Shown in pieces: positions 1-7,733 of a stretch of DNA of 31,076 nt; within the stretch, counting starts at the first letter, position 1; each line of letters begins with the position of its first letter. A program made the position numbers and the translations under genes. Source of the stretch: an uncultured Bacteroidaceae bacterium (lineage in GTDB: Bacteria; Bacteroidota; Bacteroidia; Bacteroidales; Bacteroidaceae); the NCBI GenBank assembly GCA_904501945.1, contig CAJGCU010000009.1, positions 1-31,076 of the forward strand. The letters run 5' to 3'. The notes below the pieces were generated by a model. The model made no database searches, had not been told where the DNA came from, and saw only the letters and a program-made list of their open reading frames with translations.

Positions 1-28
1 ATCAAGCCCCCCTTGCGGAAAGCGAGTG

Positions 29-59
29 CAAAGGTAGGAACTTTTCAGATAACCGCAAA
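29..59 (-). promoter_or_regulatory. Bacteroidetes-type promoter firing off the left edge
   Basis: On the minus strand TACCTTTG (36 to 29) lies 19 bases downstream of TTTTG (60 to 56), an excellent match to the Bacteroidetes sigma-ABfr consensus. Transcription would start near base 24 and leave the window. The same TACCTTTGCAC core precedes the tRNA genes at 29720, so the unseen product could be a stable RNA or a highly expressed gene; that is inference. Confidence 0.7.
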
Positions 60-454
60 ATGTTTCGAGAACTTTTTTTAAAAAAATGAAGAAAAAAGAG
101 AAAAACAGGGACAGAAAGGAGAGAAAGGCAGAAAAAAAGGCGAAAAAAGAAAAAAACGGGAGCAAGGGGAGGAGAAAGCGCAAGGAAGGGAAAGAGGGGG
201 ATTCCGGCAGAAAGGAAGGCGAAGAAACAACGACACGAAGGCAATCGGACACAGCAATGAGGCACGTCAGTACAACAAAAAAGAGGCACAGAGGACGAAA
301 AGAAAAATGGAAGGAATGGGATAACACCCAAAGAAAGTCTATCAAAAATTTTTTCACGCGCGTACATAAATATATAATATATATAACAAAAAGACCATGG
401 GCAGGCCTGCGTCCTCTTCATTTACACGGCACGAACAAGGAAAAAGCGCAATAT
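60..454. other. Non-coding purine-rich stretch
   Basis: About 395 bases with no convincing gene. From roughly 83 to 235 the plus strand is almost entirely A and G, so any translation is an artificial Lys/Arg/Glu-rich string on plus and a Phe/Leu/Ser string on minus. The frames open here have no domain, no signal peptide and no ribosome site. An AT-rich patch with alternating TA follows at about 366-386. It separates the outward promoter at 29-59 from the AraC promoter at 455-486. Confidence 0.6.
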
Positions 455-486
455 TTTGGAAATATAAAGAAAAAAGCGTAACTTTG
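455..486 (+). promoter_or_regulatory. Promoter of the AraC-type gene
   Basis: TTTG at 455-458 and TAACTTTG at 479-486 are 20 bases apart and fit the Bacteroidetes -33/-7 consensus. The expected transcription start is about 490, only some five bases before the ATG at 495, so the mRNA would be almost leaderless. Confidence 0.75.
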
Positions 487-494
487 TGGTCACG

Positions 495-836
495 ATGGAA
501 GAGAAAAAATACTACAAAAATCTCATTGACCATATCATCAGAGTTGAGAAAAAATATCGTGACCCGGACTTCTCCGCCTGCAAATTAGCGGAAAAACTGG
601 GGATACGCAGTTACACACTCTCTAGAATTATCAAATCCGAATTTGGAACGACTTATACAGACATCGTGCATACACTTAGAGTGCAAGATGCCATGCGGCA
701 TTTAAAAGACAGACGACTTTCTCCATACACGGTAGATGACATTGGAGTGATGGTTGGCTTTTGCAACAGGCAATCCTTTTTCAGTGCATTCAAAAAAGCG
801 ACTGGAATGACACCCGAAAAGTATCGCCTCACTTAA
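495..836 (+). CDS. Stand-alone AraC-type HTH transcriptional regulator
   Basis: A 113-residue protein that is essentially one AraC/XylS DNA-binding domain: a first helix-turn-helix around residues 29-52 (CKLAEKLGIRSYTLSRIIK) and a second around 77-106 ending in the family signature GMTPEKYR. There is no sensor or ligand domain and no membrane segment, so if it responds to a signal it does so through a partner or its own level. The ATG at 495 was chosen over the in-frame GTG at 486 because that GTG overlaps the last base of the -7 promoter element TAACTTTG and could not lie in the mRNA. The peptidase gene follows after 38 bases with no strong promoter between, so the two are probably co-transcribed. 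The target genes are unknown. Confidence 0.85.
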   Translation: MEEKKYYKNLIDHIIRVEKKYRDPDFSACKLAEKLGIRSYTLSRIIKSEFGTTYTDIVHTLRVQDAMRHLKDRRLSPYTVDDIGVMVGFCNRQSFFSAFKKATGMTPEKYRLT

Positions 837-874
837 CACTGGAAAAACACTTTGAAATAAAAATAAGAAAAAGA

Positions 875-2881
875 ATGAAGCACAAAATTCAAACAATTAT
901 GATTTCAGCACTAATAGCTTCGGGCTGTTCGAACATGAATACCCCACAGGCTAATCAGCAGACAGATTTCGAATACAGCAATGAAAGATTTGCCGACTTG
1001 CAGATGCTACGATACCGTGTTGACGGATTCGAGGATTTGAATTTAAAACAAAAGACATTTATTTACTACTTACAAGAGGCCGCTCTGTATGGGCGAGATA
1101 TCCTGTTTGACCAAAATGGCAAATACAATCTACGCATCCGCAAGATGCTGGAAGACACTTACCAGAATTATCAGGGCGACAAAGAAAACGAGGAATTCAA
1201 GGCCTTTGAGACATACCTAAAAAGGGTGTGGTTCAGCAATGGCATTCACCATCATTACGCAAGCGAAAAAATCGTTCCGGAATTCAGCAAAGAATGGCTC
1301 ATGGCAAATGCCAATTGCACCGATGAAATCGCCGAAATCATATTTAATCCTGAGTTAATGAAGAAGCGAGTGAACCTTGCCGAAGGCGATGATTTGGTAC
1401 TGACAAGTGCGAACAACTACTACGAAAACGTAACCCAAGAAGAAGCTGAAGAGTTCTACAAAAAGCAGAAGGATGCAGGAGACGCCAAGCACCCTGTGAT
1501 GTATGGTATGAACTCACGTCTCTCAAAGACTGAAAACGGCACTATCGTTGAGAAGAAATGGACAACAGAAGGTCTTTACGGAAGTGCCCTGAAAAAAATC
1601 GTCGAAAATCTCAAATTAGCACGTCCTTATGCAGAAGACGAACAGCAACAGAAAGTAATCGACCTGCTCATCTCTTACTATGAGACCGGTGACTTGAAAA
1701 CCTTCGACCAATACTCTATCGCTTGGGTGGAGAACACAGAACCACTCGTAGATTTTGTCAATGGTTTCATCGAGTGTTACGGCGACCCATTAGGGCTCAA
1801 GTGCTCATGGGAAAGCATCGTGAATTTCAAGGACTTAGAAGCAACAAAACGTACAGAAGCACTGAGTAAAAATGCTCAATGGTTTGAAGACAATAGCCCT
1901 GTAGCTCCAGAATTCAAGAAAAAAGAAGTGAAAGGTATTTCTGCAAAAGTAATCAAAGCCGCAATATTGGCAGGAGACCTCTACCCATCAACAGCTATCG
2001 GAATCAACTTGCCTAACAGCGACTGGGTTCGTGCAGAACATGGTTCAAAGTCCGTAACCATAGGCAATTTGACCGACGCTTACAATCAGGCTGCCAAAGG
2101 AAACGGTATGCTTCAAGAGTTTGCGTACAGCAATGAAGAAATCGAATTAATTGAAAAATATGGCGATTCCACCGATGATTTACACACAGACCTTCACGAA
2201 TGCTTAGGTCATGGTAGCGGACGTCTGCTGGACGGTGTAGATGGAGATAGTCTAAAAGCATACGGAAGCACCATTGAAGAAGCTCGTGCAGATCTATTCG
2301 CACTGTACTACCTCGCAGATCCCAAACTCGTCGAAATGGGACTATTGCCAAACGAAGAGGCCTACAAAGCAAACTACATCGGGCAAATGCAAAATGGCCT
2401 CCTCACACAATTAGTTCGTATCAACCTCGGCAACAATATTGAAGAAGCGCATATGAGAAACCGAGCATTGATTGCTCGCTGGGCATACGAGCACGGAAAA
2501 AAAGACAACGTGATGGAACTGGTGAAACGTGACGGAAAAACTTACGTAAAAATCAATGATTACCAGAAACTTCGCGATCTTTTCGGAGAACTCTTAGCTG
2601 AAATTCAGAGAATCAAATCTACAGGAGATTTCGCTGGGGCGCAAGCCATCGTAGAGAACTACGGAGTCAAAATCGACCCTGAACTCCATCAAGAAATTCT
2701 CGAACGCTATAAGAAACTTGACATCGCACCTTACAAAGGATTCATCAATCCTGTATATACGGCAGTACGCGACGAACAGGGTAACATCACCGATGTAACC
2801 ATTTCCTACGAAGAAGGATATACAGAACAAATGCTCAGATACAGCAGCGAATACAGTGTTTTGCCTCTGATAAACGAATAA
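875..2881 (+). CDS. Dipeptidyl peptidase III (M49 zinc peptidase), lipoprotein
   Basis: A 668-residue M49-family metallopeptidase, which removes dipeptides from the N-terminus of oligopeptides. The zinc motif HECLGH is at residues 441-446 and EEARAD at about 468-473, with the second Glu about 23 residues after the last His. That matches the short spacing known for Bacteroides DPP III rather than the longer one of the human enzyme. The N-terminus is a signal peptide ending in the lipobox IASGC, so it is probably an envelope lipoprotein that trims imported or periplasmic peptides. The ATG at 875 starts this signal peptide; upstream in-frame codons run into the AraC gene and are not signal-like. 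Length is normal for bacterial members. It lies between an AraC-type regulator and an AlkD-like gene, 40 bases from the latter. Confidence 0.95.
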   Translation: MKHKIQTIMISALIASGCSNMNTPQANQQTDFEYSNERFADLQMLRYRVDGFEDLNLKQKTFIYYLQEAALYGRDILFDQNGKYNLRIRKMLEDTYQNYQGDKENEEFKAFETYLKRVWFSNGIHHHYASEKIVPEFSKEWLMANANCTDEIAEIIFNPELMKKRVNLAEGDDLVLTSANNYYENVTQEEAEEFYKKQKDAGDAKHPVMYGMNSRLSKTENGTIVEKKWTTEGLYGSALKKIVENLKLARPYAEDEQQQKVIDLLISYYETGDLKTFDQYSIAWVENTEPLVDFVNGFIECYGDPLGLKCSWESIVNFKDLEATKRTEALSKNAQWFEDNSPVAPEFKKKEVKGISAKVIKAAILAGDLYPSTAIGINLPNSDWVRAEHGSKSVTIGNLTDAYNQAAKGNGMLQEFAYSNEEIELIEKYGDSTDDLHTDLHECLGHGSGRLLDGVDGDSLKAYGSTIEEARADLFALYYLADPKLVEMGLLPNEEAYKANYIGQMQNGLLTQLVRINLGNNIEEAHMRNRALIARWAYEHGKKDNVMELVKRDGKTYVKINDYQKLRDLFGELLAEIQRIKSTGDFAGAQAIVENYGVKIDPELHQEILERYKKLDIAPYKGFINPVYTAVRDEQGNITDVTISYEEGYTEQMLRYSSEYSVLPLINE

Positions 2882-2885
2882 TCCA

Positions 2886-2911
2886 TACGCCTCGGGATTC
2901 CCCGGGGCGTA
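2886..2911 (+). other. GC hairpin between dipeptidyl peptidase and AlkD-like genes
   Basis: Arms 2886-2896 and 2901-2911 form an 11-bp stem with one G-U pair around a 4-base loop (ATTC). It is followed by AAAAC rather than a T tract, so it is not a classical terminator on the plus strand. It may be a processing or mRNA-stability element in a polycistronic message. Confidence 0.5.
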
Positions 2912-2921
2912 AAACATCCGT

Positions 2922-3515
2922 ATGAAAGACATAATTATAGACATCAAGAAAGAGCTCAGAGCCAACATGAACGGAATTGCCTCATCACACATGAGGCAAA
3001 CAGAAGACTATCGCGTAAACTGGGGTATAGAATTACCAAGACTGGACGATATTGCCAATGATATAGCGAAGAGTTTGGACTTAGACCTTTCATCCACAAG
3101 AACATTGGCGCAAACACTCTGGAACGACAGCACAAGAGAGTGCAAGATTCTCGCTTGCAAACTGATGCCCCCAAAAGAATTTTCCGAAGAACTGTGCGAC
3201 ATCTGGGCTGAAAATATTCGAACAGAAGAAATTGCTACCATGTTCTGCCTCTACTTGGTTCAAAAGTTGCCATACGCCTGTACCAAAGCTCTGGAATGGA
3301 TTGCCAGCGACAAGAAAACCCTACAAAGCTGTGGCTATCTGACATTATGCCATCTAATGAGGAAATATGAACTCAGTCCTGAGACAGCGGAAGAGTTTCT
3401 CGATCAAGCCGAAGCATCTTTGGAAAATCGATATGCAATAAAGGCATTGCAGATATACGCATCTTTAAGCGAAGATAACGCACAGAAAGTCAAAAAAGTT
3501 GTCGATTATTTGTGA
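2922..3515 (+). CDS. DNA alkylation repair (AlkD-like HEAT-repeat) protein
   Basis: A 197-residue all-helical cytoplasmic protein resembling the small AlkD-like/HEAT-repeat family. The line LAQTLWNDSTRECKILACK near residues 62-80 matches the family's typical 'W...E.r.lA..ll' repeat, and further helical repeats follow to about residue 185. Known AlkD proteins excise bulky alkylated bases, but whether this short form has the catalytic Trp/Asp pair cannot be settled by eye, so DNA-glycosylase activity is not asserted. It lies 40 bases after the dipeptidyl peptidase gene behind a GC hairpin. The next gene (fur) has its own promoter starting at 3509, overlapping this gene's 3' end. Confidence 0.7.
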   Translation: MKDIIIDIKKELRANMNGIASSHMRQTEDYRVNWGIELPRLDDIANDIAKSLDLDLSSTRTLAQTLWNDSTRECKILACKLMPPKEFSEELCDIWAENIRTEEIATMFCLYLVQKLPYACTKALEWIASDKKTLQSCGYLTLCHLMRKYELSPETAEEFLDQAEASLENRYAIKALQIYASLSEDNAQKVKKVVDYL

Positions 3516-3540
3516 TAGACAGATAAAAGCAGTAAATTTG
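3509..3540 (+). promoter_or_regulatory. Promoter of fur-purA
   Basis: TTTG at 3509-3512 and TAAATTTG at 3533-3540 have a 20-base spacer, a near-perfect Bacteroidetes promoter. The -33 element overlaps the stop region of the upstream AlkD-like gene. A start near 3545 leaves a leader of about 40 bases before the fur ATG. Confidence 0.75.
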
Positions 3541-3585
3541 TTGCCATATTATGCGTAGCGATACAGGAAGGATTAGGCAGTAAGC

Positions 3586-4131
3586 ATGCAAAAGGCAGAA
3601 ACACCACACGAACGACTCACCCGATTCATGAACGAACAAGGAATGAGAAAAACGCCAGAGCGATATGCTATTCTGGAAACCGTAATGCATATGAAAGGGC
3701 ACCACAGCACTGACCAAATCCTCGCGATGATGCCAAGCAACTTCCACGTAAGCCGCGGAACAATGTACAGCACATTAGCTTTATTTGTTGAATGCGGGCT
3801 TCTATATGGACACCAAATTGATGGTACAATGTTGTATGAATATGCTTATGACAGTCCTGACCACCACCATTACATATGTACTGGATGCAATAAAATTTGG
3901 GACTTGCACGACAGTGCCATAGAAGAAGTCACATCAAAAGCCAAAACTCCAAGATTCAAGAAGTTACGCTCAAACACATATATTTATGGAATCTGCAATA
4001 TATGCCAAGCCAAACTTGCTCGCTTGAAAAAGAAGATGGAAAAAGAAAAGCTGGCAAACATGAGTAGAGAAGAGCTGAGATTTGCACGAATAGATGAAGA
4101 ACTGTCTAAAATTGCAGAATGGTTCAAATAA
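3586..4131 (+). CDS. Fur-family metal/peroxide-responsive regulator
   Basis: A 181-residue Fur-superfamily repressor. The N-terminal winged helix covers about residues 8-85 (RKTPERYAILE, then the recognition region VSRGTMYSTL). The C-terminal dimerisation and metal domain carries HHH at 93-95 and two CxxC pairs, C98/C101 and C137/C140, the structural-zinc arrangement. After about residue 145 there is a Lys/Glu-rich extension of some 35 residues that core Fur proteins lack. Which metal or oxidant it senses (Fur, Zur or PerR type) cannot be told from these residues. purA follows after 46 bases without a visible promoter, an order also known in Bacteroides, so the two are probably co-transcribed. 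Confidence 0.9.
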   Translation: MQKAETPHERLTRFMNEQGMRKTPERYAILETVMHMKGHHSTDQILAMMPSNFHVSRGTMYSTLALFVECGLLYGHQIDGTMLYEYAYDSPDHHHYICTGCNKIWDLHDSAIEEVTSKAKTPRFKKLRSNTYIYGICNICQAKLARLKKKMEKEKLANMSREELRFARIDEELSKIAEWFK

Positions 4132-4177
4132 AGATTGACAAACATACGAATTTAGAAACCAAACAATTATAGAAAAA

Positions 4178-5446
4178 ATGAAAGCAGATGTTCTTTTAGG
4201 TCTTCAGTGGGGAGACGAAGGAAAAGGGAAAGTAGTAGATGTACTCACTCCACGCTATGATGTGATAGCTCGTTTTCAAGGAGGCCCTAATGCTGGACAC
4301 ACACTCGAATTTGAAGGACAGAAATATGTCCTTCGTTCCATTCCATCAGGTATTTTCCAAGGTGACAAAATCAACATCATTGGTAATGGCGTAGTACTTG
4401 CTCCGGACTTGTTCATGGACGAGGCAAAAGATTTGGAAAAGTCTGGCCACGAACTGAAGACACGCCTTCACATCTCAAAGAAGGCTCATCTCATCATGCC
4501 AACTCACCGTCTTCTTGATGCCGCTTACGAAGCAGCAAAAGGCAAAGATAAAGTTGGGACAACAGGTAAAGGTATTGGCCCTACTTACACTGACAAAACA
4601 AGCCGCAATGGTCTTCGCGTTGGCGATATTCTCGATGGATTCGATGAAAAATATGCAGCACACAAAGCACGTCACGAAGAAACACTTAGAAGCCTGAACT
4701 ATACCGATTACGACATAACAGAAGTAGAGAAAAAATGGCTAGAAGGTATCGATTACCTCAAGCAGTTTACGCTGGTTGATTCAGAGCACGAGATCAACAA
4801 TATTCTCAAGGATGGCAAGTCTGTACTCTGCGAAGGCGCACAAGGCACAATGCTCGATATAGACTTCGGCTCTTACCCATTCGTTACTTCATCTAACACC
4901 ATTTGCGCTGGAGCATGTATTGGTTTGGGTATCGGTCCAAACAAGATAGGTGACGTTTTCGGTATTATCAAAGCCTACTGTACTCGCGTTGGTGCAGGTC
5001 CTTTCCCAACAGAACTGTTCGATGAAACGGGCCAGAAAATGCGTGACATCGGTCATGAGTATGGTGCTGTAACTGGACGCGAACGCCGTTGCGGTTGGAT
5101 TGACCTCGTAGCTCTTCGCTATGCCATCATGGTTAGCGGCGTAACCAAACTTATCATGATGAAGAGCGATGTGCTCGACAGTTTCGAGACCATCAAGGCT
5201 TGTACAGCTTACAAACTGAAAGATGGAAGCATCACACGCGACTTCCCTTACGACATCAGCGACGGTCTTATCGAGCCTGTTTATACAGAGCTCCCGGGAT
5301 GGAAAACAGACCTCACAAAGATGACCTGCGAAGCTGAATTCCCTAAGGCATTTTCAGACTATATCGCCTTCTTAGAGAAAGAACTGGAAACACCTATCAC
5401 GATTGTCAGTGTTGGCCCTGACCGCGCGCAGACCATCGAACGATAA
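4178..5446 (+). CDS. purA: Adenylosuccinate synthetase
   Basis: A 422-residue enzyme that joins IMP and aspartate using GTP to give adenylosuccinate, the first committed step to AMP. The N-terminal nucleotide/IMP motif QWGDEGKGK is at residues 10-18. NAGHT, GTTGKGIGPTYTDK and the C-terminal substrate loops (TGRERRCGW) are present, and length is normal for the family. It is cytoplasmic. It follows fur by 46 bases and precedes the HTH-regulator gene by 23 bases. No purine riboswitch is visible in the short leader. Confidence 0.97.
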   Translation: MKADVLLGLQWGDEGKGKVVDVLTPRYDVIARFQGGPNAGHTLEFEGQKYVLRSIPSGIFQGDKINIIGNGVVLAPDLFMDEAKDLEKSGHELKTRLHISKKAHLIMPTHRLLDAAYEAAKGKDKVGTTGKGIGPTYTDKTSRNGLRVGDILDGFDEKYAAHKARHEETLRSLNYTDYDITEVEKKWLEGIDYLKQFTLVDSEHEINNILKDGKSVLCEGAQGTMLDIDFGSYPFVTSSNTICAGACIGLGIGPNKIGDVFGIIKAYCTRVGAGPFPTELFDETGQKMRDIGHEYGAVTGRERRCGWIDLVALRYAIMVSGVTKLIMMKSDVLDSFETIKACTAYKLKDGSITRDFPYDISDGLIEPVYTELPGWKTDLTKMTCEAEFPKAFSDYIAFLEKELETPITIVSVGPDRAQTIER

Positions 5447-5469
5447 AATTCCATCTATACAAAAGGACA

Positions 5470-6657
5470 ATGAGACAAGTCGCATTTATCCTTACACTCA
5501 TGCTCATGCTGACTACCTGCTGCAATAGCGGTAGTCAGCATGAACGCATTCTTACCGACATCAACCATCTGACTCTTACAAATGCAGACAGTGCAAGACA
5601 GATGCTTATAAACATGAGTGACGAAATGGAAAGCGCGACAGAAGACGAGAAAGCCTACTATCAGCTGCTTACCGTAAAAGCAAATGATAAGGCATTCATT
5701 AAACACACGTCCGACTCACTCATTTGCCATGTAGCTGAATACTTCGAACAGCATCCTGAAAACGGACATTTACCAGAAGCCTACTACTATGTGGGACGCG
5801 CAAACTCCGACATGCAAAACGGAGAGAAAGCACTCTTTTATTTTCAGAAAGCATTGCTCGTTGACAGCACCCACATCACCAAGACTCTTAAAATCCGCAT
5901 CTATGCACAGATGAGCAATATCTATCTGCGCAACGGACTTTTTGAAGAAGCTATCAGCACGCTGCAACTGGCGCGCTTCTACTGCCAGGAGATAGATGAC
6001 ACAGTGGGCATGAGATACTGCACAGAAGACATTGCAGCAGCTATAGAAATGCAAAAAGACACAAGTTTACAAGCGGCATCGAAAGCAGGAATAATGCTTC
6101 GTATTCAAAACTTGAATACACAAATTAAAAACCAACTGTTAAATGACAGAAATATCCAGTTGGAAAAGAAGAACTCGCAAGAACAATTCTTCATCTGGAC
6201 AATAAGTATCATTGCCTTGCTTGCTATTGCTGCAGCCACATGGGCCGCATTCCATCTGCACAATCAGCGAATGCGACGAAAAGAAGAAAGGAAGACTGAA
6301 TTTGTACCTTCATCCCAAAACAAACGCAAATTCTATGACAAAGAAGTCAGCCAACTTCTGGAAACACACATTATTAATAATAAGGTATTAAAGAATGCCG
6401 ACTGGAAGTCTGTAGAGAAGCGGCTATTGTTTGTCTTTCCTAACTTTAAGGAAAAACTTTTTTCTTCTTATCATTTTTCCGACACAGAATACCGCATCTG
6501 TATGCTCATTAAAATGGAAGTTTCGCCTTCCGACATTGCGAAATTGATGGCCATGGGCCCCAGTGCTGTCTCCCAAAACCGTCTCCGAATGCAACAAAAA
6601 GTCTTCAACGGAGAAGGAACCGCCAAAGATTGGGACAAATTTATCTTATCTTTATAA
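5470..6657 (+). CDS. Membrane-anchored TPR / LuxR-like HTH regulator
   Basis: A 395-residue protein with a common Bacteroidetes layout: an N-terminal signal or lipoprotein-like segment (residues 1-18, LMLTTCC), TPR-like helices (about 80-180, YYYVGRANSDMQNGEKALFYFQKAL), one transmembrane helix (about 240-262), a basic linker, then a C-terminal LuxR-like HTH (about 335-392, SDTEYRICMLIKMEVSPSDIAKLM...SAVSQNRLRM). The topology suggests a sensor domain outside the inner membrane and a DNA-binding domain in the cytoplasm; this is inference. It is shorter than many relatives, with few clear TPRs. The start at 5470 has AAAGGA just upstream. The gene lies directly before a repeated operator-like region and a secreted two-gene unit, which may be its target. 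A strong hairpin sits inside its first 75 bases. Confidence 0.85.
   Translation: MRQVAFILTLMLMLTTCCNSGSQHERILTDINHLTLTNADSARQMLINMSDEMESATEDEKAYYQLLTVKANDKAFIKHTSDSLICHVAEYFEQHPENGHLPEAYYYVGRANSDMQNGEKALFYFQKALLVDSTHITKTLKIRIYAQMSNIYLRNGLFEEAISTLQLARFYCQEIDDTVGMRYCTEDIAAAIEMQKDTSLQAASKAGIMLRIQNLNTQIKNQLLNDRNIQLEKKNSQEQFFIWTISIIALLAIAAATWAAFHLHNQRMRRKEERKTEFVPSSQNKRKFYDKEVSQLLETHIINNKVLKNADWKSVEKRLLFVFPNFKEKLFSSYHFSDTEYRICMLIKMEVSPSDIAKLMAMGPSAVSQNRLRMQQKVFNGEGTAKDWDKFILSL
5505..5542 (+). other. 13-bp perfect hairpin inside the start of the HTH-regulator gene
   Basis: CATGCTGACTACC (5505-5517) and GGTAGTCAGCATG (5530-5542) are exact reverse complements around a 12-base loop that adds three more pairs (GCT/AGC) with a T bulge. 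It lies at codons 12-25, over the lipobox-like region. In mRNA it would form a very stable stem just downstream of the ribosome landing site. Confidence 0.75.
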
Positions 6658-6688
6658 TCACATTTGTATCAATCACTTACAATAAGTT

Positions 6689-6748
6689 TGTGAACTTTTT
6701 GTGAACTATTTTTCACTCCTCAAATAAAATGTGAACTTTTTGTGAACT
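6689..6748 (+). repeat. Two 19-bp direct repeats carrying four TGTGAACT boxes (putative operator)
   Basis: TGTGAACTTTTTGTGAACT occurs exactly at 6689-6707 and 6730-6748. Each copy contains two TGTGAACT boxes 11 bases apart (starts 6689, 6700, 6730, 6741), and the copies are 41 bases apart. These are about one and four helical turns, so all four boxes face the same side of DNA. The last box ends 7 bases before the -33 element of the next promoter, an activator-like position. The adjacent HTH regulator is the obvious candidate binder, which is inference. Confidence 0.8.
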
Positions 6749-6755
6749 CATTTTC

Positions 6756-6786
6756 TTGGCAAATTCATGCCATTCTTATACTTTTG
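6756..6786 (+). promoter_or_regulatory. Promoter of the lipocalin-like/DUF4419 unit
   Basis: TTG at 6756-6758 and TACTTTTG at 6779-6786 are 20 bases apart, matching the Bacteroidetes consensus. It lies immediately downstream of the TGTGAACT repeats. The start should be near 6790, leaving a leader of about 27 bases. Confidence 0.7.
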
Positions 6787-6816
6787 CGCCAAGAAATTAT
6801 CCAACAAAAAAATCAC

Positions 6817-7701
6817 ATGATAAAAACAAGCCTCACACTACTTTCAGCAGCCCTCGTTGCTACCATCAGCCCCCTCTATTGTCATGCCCAAGAGCTGCCA
6901 GATTCCGCCCTGCAAGAAAGAACCTCCCAGCACGAGATTGCACCCTACCCCTCCGAAGAAACGGAAAACCCTCGCGGAGTGTATAAACTCACATACATGC
7001 GCGACAAACATGGCAACCTCATCCAAGGACCGTTCGACCAATATAAGATATGTACAGACAGCGTAACGCTCATGCTCAACGTACAGGGCAATCGTTTCAC
7101 CATAGGCAAGACCGACAACACCGCACTCAACTACACAGGCGAGACACCTGATGCCCATCTCGCCACCGCCACACGCATCTTCGACAGCAACGCCAAGCAC
7201 TTTACGCTGAAATGGTGGAGCGACACCCCAGGTCATCTCTACTTTCCCCACAACGACTGGTGCACCGAGTACTATGAGTCAGGACAATACTCCGAGAACG
7301 GCAAGAAAATCTTCGATGCACTCATGGAACCATCTGCCCACGACCCCAAGAACCCACTCATCGGCACATGGCGACTGATTGGCATGATGGACGAACTGCG
7401 CAACACGAAGAAAGAGCTGAAACGCATCAGAGAAAACCCCATAGTCAGAGCCTACACCATCTTCACCCCTCACCACATCGTAGCCATCAGCCGCAACACA
7501 GGTTCCCTCTTCCCCTCTCCCAATCCCTACAACAAAAAAGTCTTCAAGGTAGGACAGAACGAAAACAAAATCACCTGGCTATCCCCAGACCTCATTGCCA
7601 TAGAGATACGCCAAGACTACCGAACCGACTACGAAATACTGGAACGAATAACCCATGGCACCGCATTCGACGACATCTCCAGCTACTACACAAAAGACTA
7701 A
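6817..7701 (+). CDS. Secreted lipocalin-like protein of unknown function
   Basis: A 294-residue exported protein. The chosen ATG at 6817 begins a clean signal peptide (MIKTSLTLLSAALVATISPLYCHAQ); the longer in-frame start at 6742 would lie upstream of the promoter. The mature part appears to hold two lipocalin-like units in tandem. The first is at about residues 50-150 (RGVYKLTYMRD...FTLKWWSDTPGHLYF). The second starts near 180 with NPLIGTWRLIGM, the typical opening of Bacteroidetes DUF4488/lipocalin-like domains, and ends with strands such as FTPHHIVAIS and ITWLSPDLIAIEI. Ligand and function are unknown. It is the first gene of a probable two-gene unit with the DUF4419 gene 32 bases downstream, behind a repeated operator-like region and a good promoter, so it is likely to be specifically regulated. 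Confidence 0.8.
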   Translation: MIKTSLTLLSAALVATISPLYCHAQELPDSALQERTSQHEIAPYPSEETENPRGVYKLTYMRDKHGNLIQGPFDQYKICTDSVTLMLNVQGNRFTIGKTDNTALNYTGETPDAHLATATRIFDSNAKHFTLKWWSDTPGHLYFPHNDWCTEYYESGQYSENGKKIFDALMEPSAHDPKNPLIGTWRLIGMMDELRNTKKELKRIRENPIVRAYTIFTPHHIVAISRNTGSLFPSPNPYNKKVFKVGQNENKITWLSPDLIAIEIRQDYRTDYEILERITHGTAFDDISSYYTKD

Positions 7702-7733
7702 AAAATTATAAACATCTGATAACACACCTTATT

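Noticed and set aside
86..481. Lys/Arg/Glu-rich open frame on plus at the left end, and an overlapping Phe/Leu/Ser-rich one on minus (2-421)
   Set aside because: Both arise from a polypurine tract; no domain, signal or ribosome site, and they overlap each other and two promoters.
4132..4177. Purine riboswitch before purA
   Set aside because: The gap is only 46 bases, has no paired three-way-junction pattern, and lies inside the fur-purA unit.
6689..6748. CRP-type site because of TGTGA
   Set aside because: CRP sites are inverted TGTGA-N6-TCACA; here the boxes are direct repeats with an 11-base period.
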